Counted from the stretch's first letter, positions 34,505 through 45,756 are shown. The stretch is 64,000 nt of DNA from Malus domestica (GCF_042453785.1 NC_091670.1:40311501-40375500), one strand, 5' to 3'. Program-made: numbers and translations. Notes: generated by a model not told the origin, from the letters alone.

Positions 34505-34740
34505 ATTTTCTGTCGGTTTTATCAGACAATAATTCTTTTATTTATTCTTATTAATAATTTCTCTGTCGGTTATATCTGACACAATTTCTGTCGATTTTAG
34601 AGTATTTTCTATCGAAAATTTCATTTCCTGACGCATCAATTATGTCGCTTATTATATCCGCCACTGCACTCATTTCATGTCGGATTTTGCTTAATTTCCA
34701 ACAGTATTATACATTTCTTGTCGGTTTTTAAACCGACACT
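34505..34740. repeat. CACTA subterminal motifs, right
   Basis: Degenerate versions of the left-end palindrome occur near 34512 (CTGTCGGTTTTATCAGACA), 34563 (CTGTCGGTTATATCTGACA) and 34718 (TGTCGGTTTTTAAACCGACA). They confirm the two ends belong to one element. Confidence 0.75.
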
Positions 34741-36076
34741 AATGGGTACTTTTGTAGTAATGTTGGGGCGTCGGAGTTCGTTTAAGGTCGAATTGAGCAC
34801 ACCCAAATTCAAGGGTTCCGTACGGTTCATGGTAATTTGAGGTATTTCTCAGCCAAATTGTCCTTAGTCACAGATATGAAAGTTGCTCCACTCGTTGAGA
34901 TCTTCATTTATGTCAAATTTGAGAATTTTTAGAAATAATTGGATTTTCCAGCGAATCGGGGCGGCGGACCACCACCGGCGACAGCGCATGGCTAGTGGGC
35001 CCCCAATGTCATTTTACGTTAAATTGGTATCTTGATTTTAGGTTTGATGTCTATATGTTATGACTTGATATGTGAACCTAGTTTAATTAAGGTGCGTTAA
35101 TTGGTAAAAATATGAAACGACGATCCGACCGTGGGATCGTCACCAATCTTTATTATGTTATAGTACATTATATTTGAGAATCATAGGGACTGACGGATAG
35201 GAAATCCGATATACGGATCTTCCTGAAATGGAATTGTAAGTTCGAAGAATAAACGTTAACCGCCACTTTGTTTTGACTATTGGTGAAGATCCAACCGTTG
35301 GATCATAATGAAATTTTAGGATGATGTTTTAGAAGCATAATGTGGATCTTTGGAAGTTATTGATTGGAAATCCGAGGAGCGAATCTTCCGGATTGAATTA
35401 CGTAAGGTTGTGGACCCTACCGTCGATCGTTGACTGACGATCGACTTTTGGTCAATGGGGCTTAAATCACTCTAAAATGTTTTTAGGGATGTGTTTTACG
35501 TAAATTACATTATCTATGGATAAGAATTCTGAGATGTGGTTTGATAATTGTCCTGGGCGCCGATCGTTAGGAACGCTTCGATGGTTGTGCTAGGAAATTG
35601 TAGCATAGACTCCAGGTGAGTGAATCTTTTCCTTCTTATATATATATATATATATATATGATTGACAATTCCACAAACGTTTATAAATTGATTATTGCAT
35701 ATAACTACTGTAAATACTTTGAAGTACTTATGCGAACTACGAATGGCTTGATCCCTATTTAGGGTACGTATGCAGTCTAACAAGACATTAAATGCAGTCA
35801 TACAATAATTGAGATTAAACAATTGAGACAAAGCCTTGTATGGGGAACTGGGCAAGGTGAACGAATTTGGTAAAAATGTGAGATTTAACCTTCTGAATTG
35901 GTGATTAAATGTTGGTCATAAATCAATGTGTAAAGAATCAAGAATTTGAAGTAAGGAAACGTAAGTAATGATAATTAATTAAACTAGTGTCTAGTTGGGC
36001 TTGTCACCTATAATTATCCCCAAAAATGAATAATTCGGGAGTAGGGCGTTATAGCTTCTGCATTTTTATGCCACAT

Positions 36077-36126
<50 letters not shown>

Positions 36127-36715
36127 ATTGGAAATGCTATAACGTGGTTGAGTATCAGATTTCATCATGGTTTATCTATATGTATATTACCTGCACACAA
36201 TTATTATGAACACTTTGAAGTGCAAAGGTGAACGCAAGACACCCAGGAAAGTTCAGGTGAGTTTATGGTATTAGTTGAAATGATGGGGTTATGGTAACTA
36301 CATGTATGTTTAGGTTGCAATGATAGGCAACTCCGACACTGTCGTACAAGTTGCCCATGAATTGTATATGTTACAATAGATAGAGTTAGAGGTCATAAAC
36401 CTGCACCCCGGTGTTAGTGCTCCCACCCGTGGCTAGGGCACAGTCTTTCACGAGATGTTCACCTCTCGCATCTTACGCTCACCTTGGATCCAAGGTAGGT
36501 GCACAGTCATGTCATAAAGACCACTATAGGTGGTTCCGACTAGTAGATGACCCGTGATTATTCGCACAGTCTTCACGTGATTGTAGCACTTGAGCGTATT
36601 TATTTACACCCAGTCCTGTCGTACAGACCACTTTAGGTGGTTCCGACTCGTATGCAGGTATACTTATTGAGCTATGGATAAGTCGTACAGGTCACTAAAG
36701 GTGACTCCAACTTAT

Positions 36716-36833
36716 GAGCTAGCATATGTGATGAAATATGTGATGAGCTAGCATATGTAATGAGATAAGTGATGAGCTAGCATATGTGATGAGATATGTG
36801 ATGAGTTAGCATACGTTATGAGATATGTGATGA
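36716..36833 (+). repeat. GATGAGCTAGCATATGT minisatellite, block A
   Basis: Units of about 28 bp (GATGAGCTAGCATATGTGAT plus GAGATATGT) repeat roughly four times. The Athila LTR begins at the end of the array. Block B has an expanded array (53308-53590). Confidence 0.75.
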
Positions 36834-36834
36834 G

Positions 36835-38434
36835 TGATATAATCATAATTGCATACATTTTCATGCCCTTTTAGTTTAGATTTTTGTTATCCTTTTGAGT
36901 GAATTTAGTTTGTTTCACTTAGTTTTATGTTTTTCTTAGATTTGAAGTGTGAAGATGAAGAAAGAAGAAAAAAGAGCATTTTTAGCGATTGAAATGAGTT
37001 TGGCATGCTGGAAGCAGAGGCTATTTGTGCGGATCAGCCAACTTTACGGATTAAACTGTACTTCCTTAGAATGAACCAGCTGTTGAGTCTTATACCATTG
37101 GAAAGATATGAAAGTTAGCTTTCAGAGGAATTTTACGATTCGTGATTCCGAGTTTCCTAGAAGACGTTATAGTGGTTTTTCTACCAGATGTCTGCCAGCA
37201 AGGTTTTACGCGGGATTTGCAAAGAGATTCCAGATTTACAAAGTTTAATTAAAGGAAACAAGCAGAGAAAAAAGAAGAGGAAGCTTTTAGAAAAGTTCAG
37301 GACTATTCTAAACGGTGCATAGTTAATATATTTAATAGTTTAGTGTGCCACATCATCAATAAACTAATCTAAGTCAGAAGAGAAATTCAAGAGTCCCATT
37401 CAAGTAAGTATTCCAGCAGTTTTATTCAGGAATAAAGGAGGGCAGACCGTCGGACTTTAGGAGCGGACAGAGAGAGTTTTTGGGTTTTCGAAGGTGCAGA
37501 GAAGAGGTCGCAGCAAGGAGTGAAACAGAGTCGCCGATCATCTGGGCAATCCATCACCATCGTGTGGAAGTATTTTATGTTTTTCAGATTTTTAATTATG
37601 TTTTCAGATTTTATGAGTAACTAAACTCTTTTTCTAAGGTTAGGATGATGCCCTAGCATGGATGTTTATGGTTTGTAATGTTATTCATTGGATTTCCAGT
37701 TTCTTTTAGATGAATGCTTAATCACTGTTTGAATTGTTACTGTTTGTTTGAGTTCTTTGATTGATCACCTTAGGACTTTGCATCTAGTAAGATTGGAAGA
37801 TGAATTTGAGACTGAACTAACAATATAATTCAATTAGCTTCTTGTGGTTAAGTGTGGTAAATTACATTATTGCTTGAAAAAGAATAATGGTTTGTTTGGG
37901 TCCCTTGTTTTCTAGAGGGTAAAGAGTCCTACTTGTTAAATTTATGCCTTAACTAGGATAGACTGCTTGTTAGGATATACGACCTCTGCCTAAACTAGGA
38001 GAGAATCATTCACATAAGGAAAACTATGGTCTAATATGCCTGACAAGGACTTAGATACGGGAATTATCATCTAAAGAATTGAAAGATCCATTGAATGCAT
38101 TGAAACCTAAACTAGATTGCTTGTGGTTGATTCCGAATCCCTAGATTTTCATCACTTGCCTTAAAACACAACCGTTTCTTTTCTTTAATTTCAGTTTTTA
38201 CTTAAGGTTCTGTTTTTGTTCATTTATAAAATCATCACAACAAATTTTTTACATCTTTGATTGACTTATTAATTAAGATCGAGTCTAGTTCGTTGTTTGG
38301 GTTTGTGTGTCTTTAATATAATTAGATTTGGTTTAGTTTATCAAATTGGAGATTGAATTAGAATCCTCGTGGGAACGATACTTGGACTTGCAAAACGTTA
38401 TATTACGACTATCTTGTGCACTTGTAAGTTTACA
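36835..38434 (+). repeat. 5' LTR of the Athila-type element
   Basis: 1600 bp from TGATATAATC to AGTTTACA. It is followed after 8 bp by TTGGCGCCGTTGCCGGGG (38443-38460), the primer-binding region usual in Athila-like Gypsy elements. No partner LTR exists in the window. Confidence 0.75.
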
Positions 38435-38677
38435 CCAAGTTTTTGGCGCCGTTGCCGGGGACTCTAATTGAGTCCCCCAATTTGATATCATATTCCATAT
38501 CTAATAAGTAGTTTATTGTAGATTATTCAATTTGATTTTGTTTTGTTCTCTAGTTTCGAGTAAGAGTCATAACTATTAAGATAAGTAAAAGTAATTTTCG
38601 TCACTGTTTTATTTCAGTTTTGTATCACTGTTTCGACACAGTTTTGGACTAAACTATTCGATTTTTTACCAGGAATA

Positions 38678-40153
38678 TTGTGTATCGTTGGAAAGCCCCA
38701 GAAGTCTAGTTTTCAACCCAAAAAACAGATCAATGATTGGATTTTTGAGCTGCAAGAAATGTACAAAATACTGAGCAGTGGTCAAACAAGGAGCACAGTC
38801 TGGTCGTATATGCAAGGTAGACGTTCGTTGCAATTTGAGTTGATTCATATAGACCAAGAACTTGTGCGTACTTTAAGAGAACAGTGGAGGCAGCGAGTGT
38901 GTCAAGAACCAGCCATGGAGGAAGTAGTTAATAATGGTGGAAATAATCCTCCACCATTGCTACCACCACAACCAAGGCTCATGCGTGATTATACAAAGCC
39001 AACGGAGTACAACGCACCGTCATGCATTGTTTTGGCTCCAATTGCGCAGCGATTTGAGATTCGTCCACAAATCTTTCAGTTGCTGCCTATATTTCTTGGG
39101 AAGGAGGAAGAAAATCCATACCATCATATCAAGGCGTTTTTCAAGCTATGTTCCACATTCACATTCACCAATGTTACTGAAGAGCAAATTCGACTTCGGT
39201 TATTCCCATTCTCTTTGAGGGATAAAGCAAGCAGTTGGTTGGATTCTCTTCCCGAAGCATCTATCGACACATGGACAAAATTATCGAAGAAGTTTTTGTC
39301 CAAGTTCTTCCCCGCTCGAAGAACCAATGCTCTGATCAATGAAATCATGAGCTTTCGACAACAAGAAGGTGAACAGTTTCATGAAAGTTGGGAGCGCTAT
39401 AAGGACTTGTTTCTTCAATGTCCTCATCATGGTTTCAACACTTGGCAAAAGGTTCATTATTTTTACAAAGGTTTGAACTCTCAATGTAGGAGTTTGGTTG
39501 ATTCAACGGTTGGTGGAACCTTGATAGACAAAACTCCAGAAGATGCCATACATGCCTTTGAAACTATATGTGAAAATTCTGAGCATTGGGATTTTCCTAC
39601 AAAAGATTTGAGAGTTCCAACTGCATCGTCAACAAAAAAAGGAGGCATTTATGAAGTTAATACAAGGACGGGCTTAGAGGCACAAGTGGCAGCCCTCACC
39701 AAGCTTCTCACACCACTTGTAAGCAAGATAGCCACGCAGCCATGTACTTTATGTGCGAGCATCGCCCATGACATGGAAAATTGTCCAACAAATGCTAATC
39801 TAGAAGGCATCCAAGAGGTCAATGCATTTAGTGGGAGGCCCCGGAATGATCCATATTCTAATAATTATAACCCGGGATGGAGAGAACATCCAAATTTTTC
39901 TTAGAGAGATTCACAAAATAGCATGGGATCATTCACTTCAACAAAGCAATATCAGCAACCTTATCAAGCTCCTCCAATTCAACAAAAAGACTCGTCTATC
40001 AAGGATATGTTATCTCAACTCTTAAAGAAAACTGATCGGTATGAACATGAAGTTGTGTCGCTTAGACAAAGTCAGACGGTGTTGGAAAAGGCTCGATCTA
40101 ATTTTGAGACTCAGTTGGGACAGATAGCTACTACTTTGAACAAGCTGGAGTGA
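38678..40153 (+). pseudogene. Athila gag
   Basis: A retrotransposon gag domain is visible (YHHIKAFFKLCSTFTF, LRLFPFSLRDKASSWLDSLP, KFFPARRTNALINEIMSFRQ, KVHYFYKGLNSQCRSLVDST). The frame is open 38678-39904, stops at TAG 39902 and stays in register to another stop at 40151. It is degenerate. Confidence 0.85.
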
Positions 40154-40232
40154 GCACAAGGGCAATTTCCAAGCCAAACTGAAACAAATCCTAGGAATCA
40201 AAAGCATGTTCAAGCTGTCACCACTTTGAGGA

Positions 40233-41027
40233 GTGGAAAGACGATTGGTAATAATGTGGAAAGTTCAAAAATTAATAAGGAAGAAGATGAAGGGGTCAGC
40301 GCACATATCGGGCAGCAGCTTGACAAGACAAGCTAAAAAAGAGAAGTATATGGGAGATATTTTAGAGCAATTTAGAAAGGTGCAGATTAATATTCCTTTT
40401 CTCGATGCCATCAAACAAATTCAATCATATGCGAAGTTTTTGAAGGAACTTTGTACTAACAAGAGACGGTATGAAGAACATGAGGAGGTGAAGTTATCAG
40501 ACACGGTTAGTGCGGTTCTTCAAAGAAAATTGCCACCAAAACTTCAAGATCCTGGTAGCTTTACAGTCCCATGTGTCATTGGAGAAAGAAAATTCGAAAA
40601 AGCTTTGCTTGACTTGGGAGCCAGTGTGAATTTGATGCCCTATTCTGCTTATAAACACCTCAAATTAGGCGAACTAAAGCACATATCCATTTCTCTACAA
40701 TGCACTGATCGTTCTGTGAAATATCCAAGAGGGATTGTTGAAAATGTACTTGTGTGTGTTGATCAATTTATTCTTCCTGCTGACTTCATCATTTTGGACA
40801 TGGAAGAAGCCGAAATTCCTGGTCGTGACTTGCCTCTCATTCTTGGCAGACCTTTCATGGCTACTGCAGGTACGAAGATTGATGTTAAATCGGGATTATT
40901 AACTATGACTGTGCAAGGTATTACTGTAGAATTTCAGGTCTTCGAAGCATTGAAGAAGCCCATGGATCTTTATGACTGCTTTCGTGTTGAGGTAGTGGAT
41001 CCAATTATAAAAAAAAACATTCATTGA
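40233..41027 (+). pseudogene. Athila protease region
   Basis: The frame has shifted relative to gag. It contains the aspartic-protease-like segment LDLGASVNLMPYSAYKHL and LPLILGRPFMATAGTKIDV. The DLGAS form is usual in Athila-like elements. It ends at a stop before the reverse transcriptase. Confidence 0.8.
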
Positions 41028-41280
41028 ATCAAGCATCTCAGATCCTCTGGAAGTTTGTATCTCTCAACATGGGATGAGTTTTGAAAAGGCTACCATCATT
41101 GAAGCAGAACGAGATCTCAATGCCGTAACGTCCTACTCTCTTAGATGCCAGCCCAAATTTGAAGCGTTGCCACTCACAAGCCAAAATTGTACCATCCATT
41201 ATACAACCTCCAAAGCTTGAATTGAAGCCTCTTCCAGAGACTTTAAAGTATGCATATTTGGTGATTCAGAGACTCTTCCT

Positions 41281-42488
41281 GTGATTATAGCTGCTGATCT
41301 TAACCAAACAGAAGAGGAAAAGTTGATGCAAATGTTGAGGGAGCATAAAACAGCATTGGGATGGAGTATTGCAGACATAAAAGGAATTAGTCCCTCAATT
41401 TGCATGCATCGGATATATCTTGAGGACAAGTCAAAGCCTTCTAGAGAGGCACAGCGACGTCTAAATCCACATATGCAAGAAGTGGTTCGGGCAGAAGTTC
41501 TTAAATTACTGAATGTCGGCATTATTTATCCTATATCTAACAGCAAATGGGTAAGTCCACTGCAGGTTGTACCACAGAGATCTGGAATTACAGTTGTCAA
41601 GAATGAAAATAATGAGCTTATACCCCAGAGGACTGTCACGGGTTGGAGAATGTGTACAGATTACAGAAAGATCAATAATTCAACTCGAAAATATCATTTT
41701 CCACTCCCTTTCCTTGATCTCATGCTTGAGAGACTTGCAGGCCATAGTTATTATTGTTTTCTTGATGGCTATTCCAGATATAATCAAATTCCCATAGCTC
41801 CGGAAGATCAAGAAAAGACTACTTTCACATGTCCATTTGGAACTTTTGCCTATCGACGAATGCCTTTTGGGTTATGTAATGCTCCCGCAACATTCCAAAG
41901 ATGCATGATGAGCATTTTCTCAAACTTGGTGGAAAGGTGTATCGAAGTGTTCGTGGATGATTTTTCCGTGTTTGGGTCATCGTTTGATCAATGTCTTCAT
42001 CATCTTTCATTGGTGCTCTAACGGTGTCAAGAAACCAACTTGATTTTAAATTGGGAAAAATGTCAGTTTATGGTGAAAAGTGGTATTGTTCTTGGTCATG
42101 TAATTTTAGCTGACGGAATTGAAGTTGATAAAGCTAAGGTGGAGCTGATTTCGAAGCTTCCTCCTCCCACTTCTGTAAAAGAAGTTCGATCCTTTCTCGA
42201 GCATCCAAGTTTTTATCGCCGATTTATTAAAGATTTCTCGAAAATCACCAAGCCACTTTGTGATCTGCTTGCTAAAGATTCTGTGTTTAATTTAAATGGT
42301 GAGTGCTTACAAGCTTTTGAGACCCTCAAGAAAGAATTAACACAAGCCCCAATCATAAAAGCTCCAGAGTGGTCTCTTCCTTTTGAAATCATGTGTGACG
42401 CCTCTGAGTATGCAATAGGTGTTGTGTTAGGGCAGCGAGTTAACAAACTTCCTCATGTTATATTTTATGCTAGCCGAATTCTCACTTA
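41281..42488 (+). pseudogene. Athila reverse transcriptase and truncated RNase H
   Basis: RT blocks are clear: GWRMCTDYRKINNSTRKYHF, CFLDGYSRYNQIPIAPEDQE, FGTFAYRRMPFGLCNAPATF and the catalytic FVDDFSVFG. A stop at 42019 interrupts the frame, which resumes at 42040 (ILNWEKCQFMVKSGIVLGHV) into the RNase H start (FEIMCDASEYAIGVVLGQR). It is truncated at 42488. Confidence 0.9.
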
Positions 42489-42866
42489 ACAACTTTCATA
42501 TCCCTTAGTTTCCAAAATTTAATATACAAATTTAGTCTCCCAAGCATTGCTATATTACTTAAGTATTGATTAATAGACTTATTTCTTATGGTGACACATT
42601 ATTTAGTTTACAAATTTAGTCTATCTAACATTACTCTTTTGACATTGTCTTGTCCACTGATATAATTCTATTTTTCTTGTGATCAAAACTTCAAATGTTA
42701 GCAAGTCGCACGTAAAGTCGCTTCTGAGAGAATGTGCTCACATTGTAGTTGAAAGATTATGTGGCTAGCAACATTACAAATTTAATTTGGTATAATTTTA
42801 AAATATAGATTGAGGAAAAAAAGGATCACATTAACTAGAAACTGAAAAGGTTTCGGCGCAATATGT

Positions 42867-44699
42867 TCAAGCAAGAAACTCAATTTTGATGCTACCGATC
42901 TTAACAGCCTGAGCGCCGTACCTGGGCACTAAAGTCACCACCACACTCTCATCATCTTCAGCACCCAAATCCTCCAACAGGTCCGTTAACCCCAACCTTA
43001 AACAACTCTTGCTCTTTTCCTTCTGCTTATGTGGCACACTCACAAAACTCCCAGCAAACTCGCTCTTGTCGGGTCCACTCGGTGCCGCATCCTCATCATC
43101 CACGTCATTCACATACACATCAAACTTCACAGCCACATCTTTGTCAAGCTCAATCCCCCGAATCACCAATATCTCCTCCTCATCCTCTTTCTCCTTCTTG
43201 CTCCTCTTCTTCGGCTTCGGCCTTGACACCACCGTAGTTATCTTCGTCTCCAAATTTATTGGAAAATCTTTACCCGCCACCACCTTCCCCGATGACGTCG
43301 TCTCAGCGGCCTTCGCCACTCCAGCCGCCTTTGCCTTTCTCGCAAGCTTTGTCCGACGTGGCGTCGGTCTAGAGTTGAGCCATGGAATCTCAACATCTTC
43401 ATACGTATACCCTAGCTTTTTATTATCAAGAGTGTCCCTCACCGTGACCCTAACAAGCTCAGCATTCTCGTCATAAAACAAAAACCCCGTATCCAACCAA
43501 TCCTTATCGTTAATATCTTTATTTTTAGTCCCTATACTTTTCCAAATATTCCACATTCGATCCAGATTCAAATGGTGCGCAAAAAATATCGGATCCCTTG
43601 CAGTGGAGTAAAAATTCCCCATGTCTTCATAATTAGGTTGCGTGTTATCTCCGGTCCATGTATGAACCGGACCATGTGGGGTCTGTTCGATTGCACCGGC
43701 CCCTGGATCTGGTTCAGTGCCAGCCCTGTAGGGCGAACCAAAGAACAACAGCGGTTTCTTGGAGTTGGAAACCATCTGCCTATACATGATTTTGAGGTTG
43801 GCTTCGATTTGAGCATCCTTGGACATTGTTTCATCCGTGCCGTTGAAGTCAAGATCGATGAGAGTTGGCGGCTGATGGCTGGCAGCGCGGAGCTCGTCGT
43901 AAAGCGGAGAGTCAGGGTTAGCGTACAAGGCAGGGAGTTGCATGCCAGCTGGCGCGTCCCAGTTCCAAAACGGCAACGCGAAGGTCGGATCGTCTATGAG
44001 TTTGGCCAAGATTCTTTCGTGGAAATATAGGTAGTAACGATGGAAGGGGAAGAAAAGCCAGGATTGATGGATTTGGAGCTCGAGGTTGGGGAAGCCGACT
44101 TGGTCGTACGCACCGTTACAATAGGCACAGTGGACATCGGCTTGCTGGGTGAAGCTACGCGGATCGTCGTCCGGGAGGGCTTTCATGAGCTCGATGGCTT
44201 TTGAGTATTTTTCGATGTAGGCTTTATCCACGGCGTGAGCTGCCGGCCTGACGCGGAGTTTGGTAGGGGAGGGGAATTTGAAGTCTACGATTTTTTGGGA
44301 CGTTGGCGGGCAACAGTTGGTCGGGACTGCTCCACTTGGAAAGTCCGCAGCTCCGCATTTGGCTAGGTCAGGCGGCGACACTGGCTTTGCAACAGCGAAG
44401 GGGTCGCTGCCAAGACCAGCCACTCCACCGTACAGGCTTCCGAGACCTATAAGTACATGTCTTCTGTCTAGGTTTACTGGAGAAGGGTTTTCATGGTCGT
44501 GATCGTTGGAGCTAGTGGAAGGGTTTTTGTTTTGGTCACTACTATTATTTGTGGCTTTGCATGAGACAGCTTGTAAATTGGAATGCCTAGGGTTTCCAAA
44601 TGAGGATATTCGGTGATACTTTTGGGAGAAAGGAGAGAGAGAAGTTGTGGGGATGATACTTGTGGTGGGGGTGACGAGTGGAGCTGACATAGAAGCCAT
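42867..44699 (-). CDS. PPO: Polyphenol oxidase, intact (PPO-2)
   Basis: Intronless, 610 residues, a plastid catechol oxidase that turns o-diphenols into quinones with O2 (browning, wound defence). Start at 44699 (MASMSAPLVTPTTSI). Residues 1 to about 75 are a Ser/Thr-rich stromal transit peptide. The twin Arg at 79-80 plus LIGLGSLYGGVAGLG form a thylakoid-lumen signal. CuA ligands are His190, His211 and His220, with Cys194 placed for the thioether bridge. CuB ligands are His342, His346 and His376. Phe363 is in the gatekeeper position and Glu338 in the water-keeper position. The DWL (400-402) and KFDV (525-528) domains follow. The residue after His376 is Leu, where PPO-1 has Ser. The length is normal for the family and all ligands are present, so activity is likely. 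Confidence 0.96.
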   Translation of the reverse strand: MASMSAPLVTPTTSIIPTTSLSPFSQKYHRISSFGNPRHSNLQAVSCKATNNSSDQNKNPSTSSNDHDHENPSPVNLDRRHVLIGLGSLYGGVAGLGSDPFAVAKPVSPPDLAKCGAADFPSGAVPTNCCPPTSQKIVDFKFPSPTKLRVRPAAHAVDKAYIEKYSKAIELMKALPDDDPRSFTQQADVHCAYCNGAYDQVGFPNLELQIHQSWLFFPFHRYYLYFHERILAKLIDDPTFALPFWNWDAPAGMQLPALYANPDSPLYDELRAASHQPPTLIDLDFNGTDETMSKDAQIEANLKIMYRQMVSNSKKPLLFFGSPYRAGTEPDPGAGAIEQTPHGPVHTWTGDNTQPNYEDMGNFYSTARDPIFFAHHLNLDRMWNIWKSIGTKNKDINDKDWLDTGFLFYDENAELVRVTVRDTLDNKKLGYTYEDVEIPWLNSRPTPRRTKLARKAKAAGVAKAAETTSSGKVVAGKDFPINLETKITTVVSRPKPKKRSKKEKEDEEEILVIRGIELDKDVAVKFDVYVNDVDDEDAAPSGPDKSEFAGSFVSVPHKQKEKSKSCLRLGLTDLLEDLGAEDDESVVVTLVPRYGAQAVKIGSIKIEFLA

Positions 44700-44800
44700 G
44701 GTTACTTGACTCTGAATAATACGTTGTATGGGCTTTTGCTTTTATAATATGTTCTAGGTTTACTTTTCTTTGCACAGGTGGCAGGCCGTGCACACGTTGT
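44700..44800 (-). promoter_or_regulatory. PPO-2 core promoter
   Basis: A TATA element (ATTATAAAAGC, about 44738-44749) lies about 40 bp upstream of the ATG, as in PPO-1. The G-box found next to PPO-1 at 20546 is CACGTT here, so it is lost. Confidence 0.6.
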
Positions 44801-44821
44801 CGAGGAATAGTACGTAGTCAT

Positions 44822-44878
44822 TTAGGAGAAAAATCTAATTGTGACGGAGGTGACGAGTGGAGCTGACATAGAAGCCAT
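44822..44878 (-). other. 18-codon mini-ORF from a trapped PPO 5' end
   Basis: ATG at 44878 begins MASMSAPLVTSVTIRFFS and stops at TAA 44824-44822. The first 11 codons copy the PPO start and resemble PPO-1 rather than PPO-2 (GCGGAGGTGACGAG type). The last codons come from the MITE end. A second TATA element (about 44916-44926) lies upstream of it. If transcription begins there, this frame would act as an upstream ORF for PPO-2; that is inference. Confidence 0.6.
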
Positions 44879-45140
44879 GGTTACTTGACTCTGAATAATA
44901 CGTTGTATTGGCCTTGCTTTTATAATATGTTCTAGGTTTTACTTTGAGGAATAGTACGTAGTTATTTAAGAGAAAATTCTAATTGTGATTGGAAATACAA
45001 GTGGTATACCACGTGTTTTAATAGATGTAGTAAGAAATTTTATGTTTTAAGTTATTAATTTTTTAGTATACATATCACATCATTTGTACAGTAACACATG
45101 ATATACTACTCCGTGTATCGGTCACATTGAAAAATCTCTC
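44826..45140. mobile_element. MULE-type MITE with PPO 5' filler, upstream of PPO-2
   Basis: The ends GAGAAAAATCTAATTGTGAC and GTCACATTGAAAAATCTCTC are inverted. The 9-bp flank is GTCATTTAG (44817-44825 and 45141-45149). Block A has the empty site at about 20588. Inside, 44846-44944 is PPO 5' sequence (start codon, leader and TATA). Then GAGGAATAGTACGTAGT.ATTTAAGAGAAAA.TCTAATTGTGA restarts the element at about 44967. Same family as 3607-3777. Confidence 0.8.
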
Positions 45141-45720
45141 GTCATTTAGTACAGAACAACCGTGCACTATAGCACGTGGCATGTATTTAGAGATCGACAG
45201 AGAATTGGGTAAGGTTGGCGGCCCTTAAGGGTTTGACGAGGAATAGTACATAGTCATTTAGTACAGGACGACCATGCACTATAGCACGTGGCATGTATTT
45301 AGAGATCGAGAAAGCATTGGGTAAGGTTGGCGGTCCTTAAGGTACCAAGTGGTACGTGACGGGACATGATGGAATGGGATAAAACATTCTGTTCTTCTGA
45401 AAGACTTGTTCCACATTTGTGGAATACAAAATTATAATCTCTCCGTCTTTTTCTTCTTCCTCCTTGTTTCCATCCGAGAGCATCTTTGTTCATTCTCCGT
45501 TTCATCCCATCCTGTCCCTTTCCATCTTGTCTGCATACCAAACGATACCTAAGATTTCACGAGGAATAGTACGTAGTCATTTAGTACAGGACGACCATGC
45601 ACTATAGCACGTGGCATGTTAGAGATCAAGAGAGAATTGGGTAAGGTTCACGAGGGATTGTAGTTTCAGAAGGTGAAGCAGTTTTGGGCTTGTTGTGTAG
45701 CAATAATGTTTGATATATAA

Positions 45721-45725
<5 letters not shown>
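45141..45725 (-). promoter_or_regulatory. PPO-2 distal promoter with three G-box units
   Basis: The unit GTCATTTAGTACAGGAC...AGCACGTGGCATGT occurs three times, with CACGTG at 45173-45178, 45285-45290 and 45608-45613 (two in PPO-1). Between the second and third units lies a PIF-type MITE. Confidence 0.6.
45341..45549. mobile_element. PIF/Harbinger-like MITE in the PPO-2 promoter
   Basis: The ends GGTACCAAGTGGTACGTGAC and TCTGCATACCAAACGATACC are imperfect inverted repeats flanked by TAA (45338-45340 and 45550-45552). It is absent from block A. An open frame of about 80 codons inside is not a gene. Confidence 0.65.

Positions 45726-45756
<31 letters not shown>

Larger units (their letters stand above)
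25328..34762. mobile_element. CACTA (En/Spm) element with captured BRCT exons and a nested RTE
   Basis: The left end CACTACTACAATATT and right end CTTTTGTAGTAATG are inverted, flanked by the 3-bp repeat TTG (25325-25327 and 34763-34765). Block B has the empty site, AGTTTTGGGGCG at 51381-51392. Subterminal palindromes occur at both ends. Without the nested RTE (26052-33338) the element is about 2.1 kb and carries no transposase, so it is non-autonomous. It holds a fragment of a BRCA1/BARD1-like gene at 33417-33828. Confidence 0.85.
24577..36834 (+). mobile_element. Long LTR (block A copy), interrupted by CACTA and cut by Athila
   Basis: 24577-25327 and 34763-36834 align with 50659-53400 in block B. 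It begins near TAACAGCCTGTCCCTAAAAA, the usual opening of one class of large plant Gypsy LTRs. The CACTA element splits it at 25328-34762. The Athila-type element replaces its 3' end from 36835. No internal coding region of the parent element is seen. Confidence 0.5.
36835..42488 (+). mobile_element. Athila-type Gypsy retrotransposon, 3' half missing
   Basis: The 5' LTR, primer-binding site, gag, protease, reverse transcriptase and the start of RNase H are present. RNase H rest, integrase and 3' LTR are absent. Sequence stops at VIFYASRILT (42485) and joins directly to the left border of block B. The element entered the minisatellite of the long LTR in block A. Confidence 0.88.
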
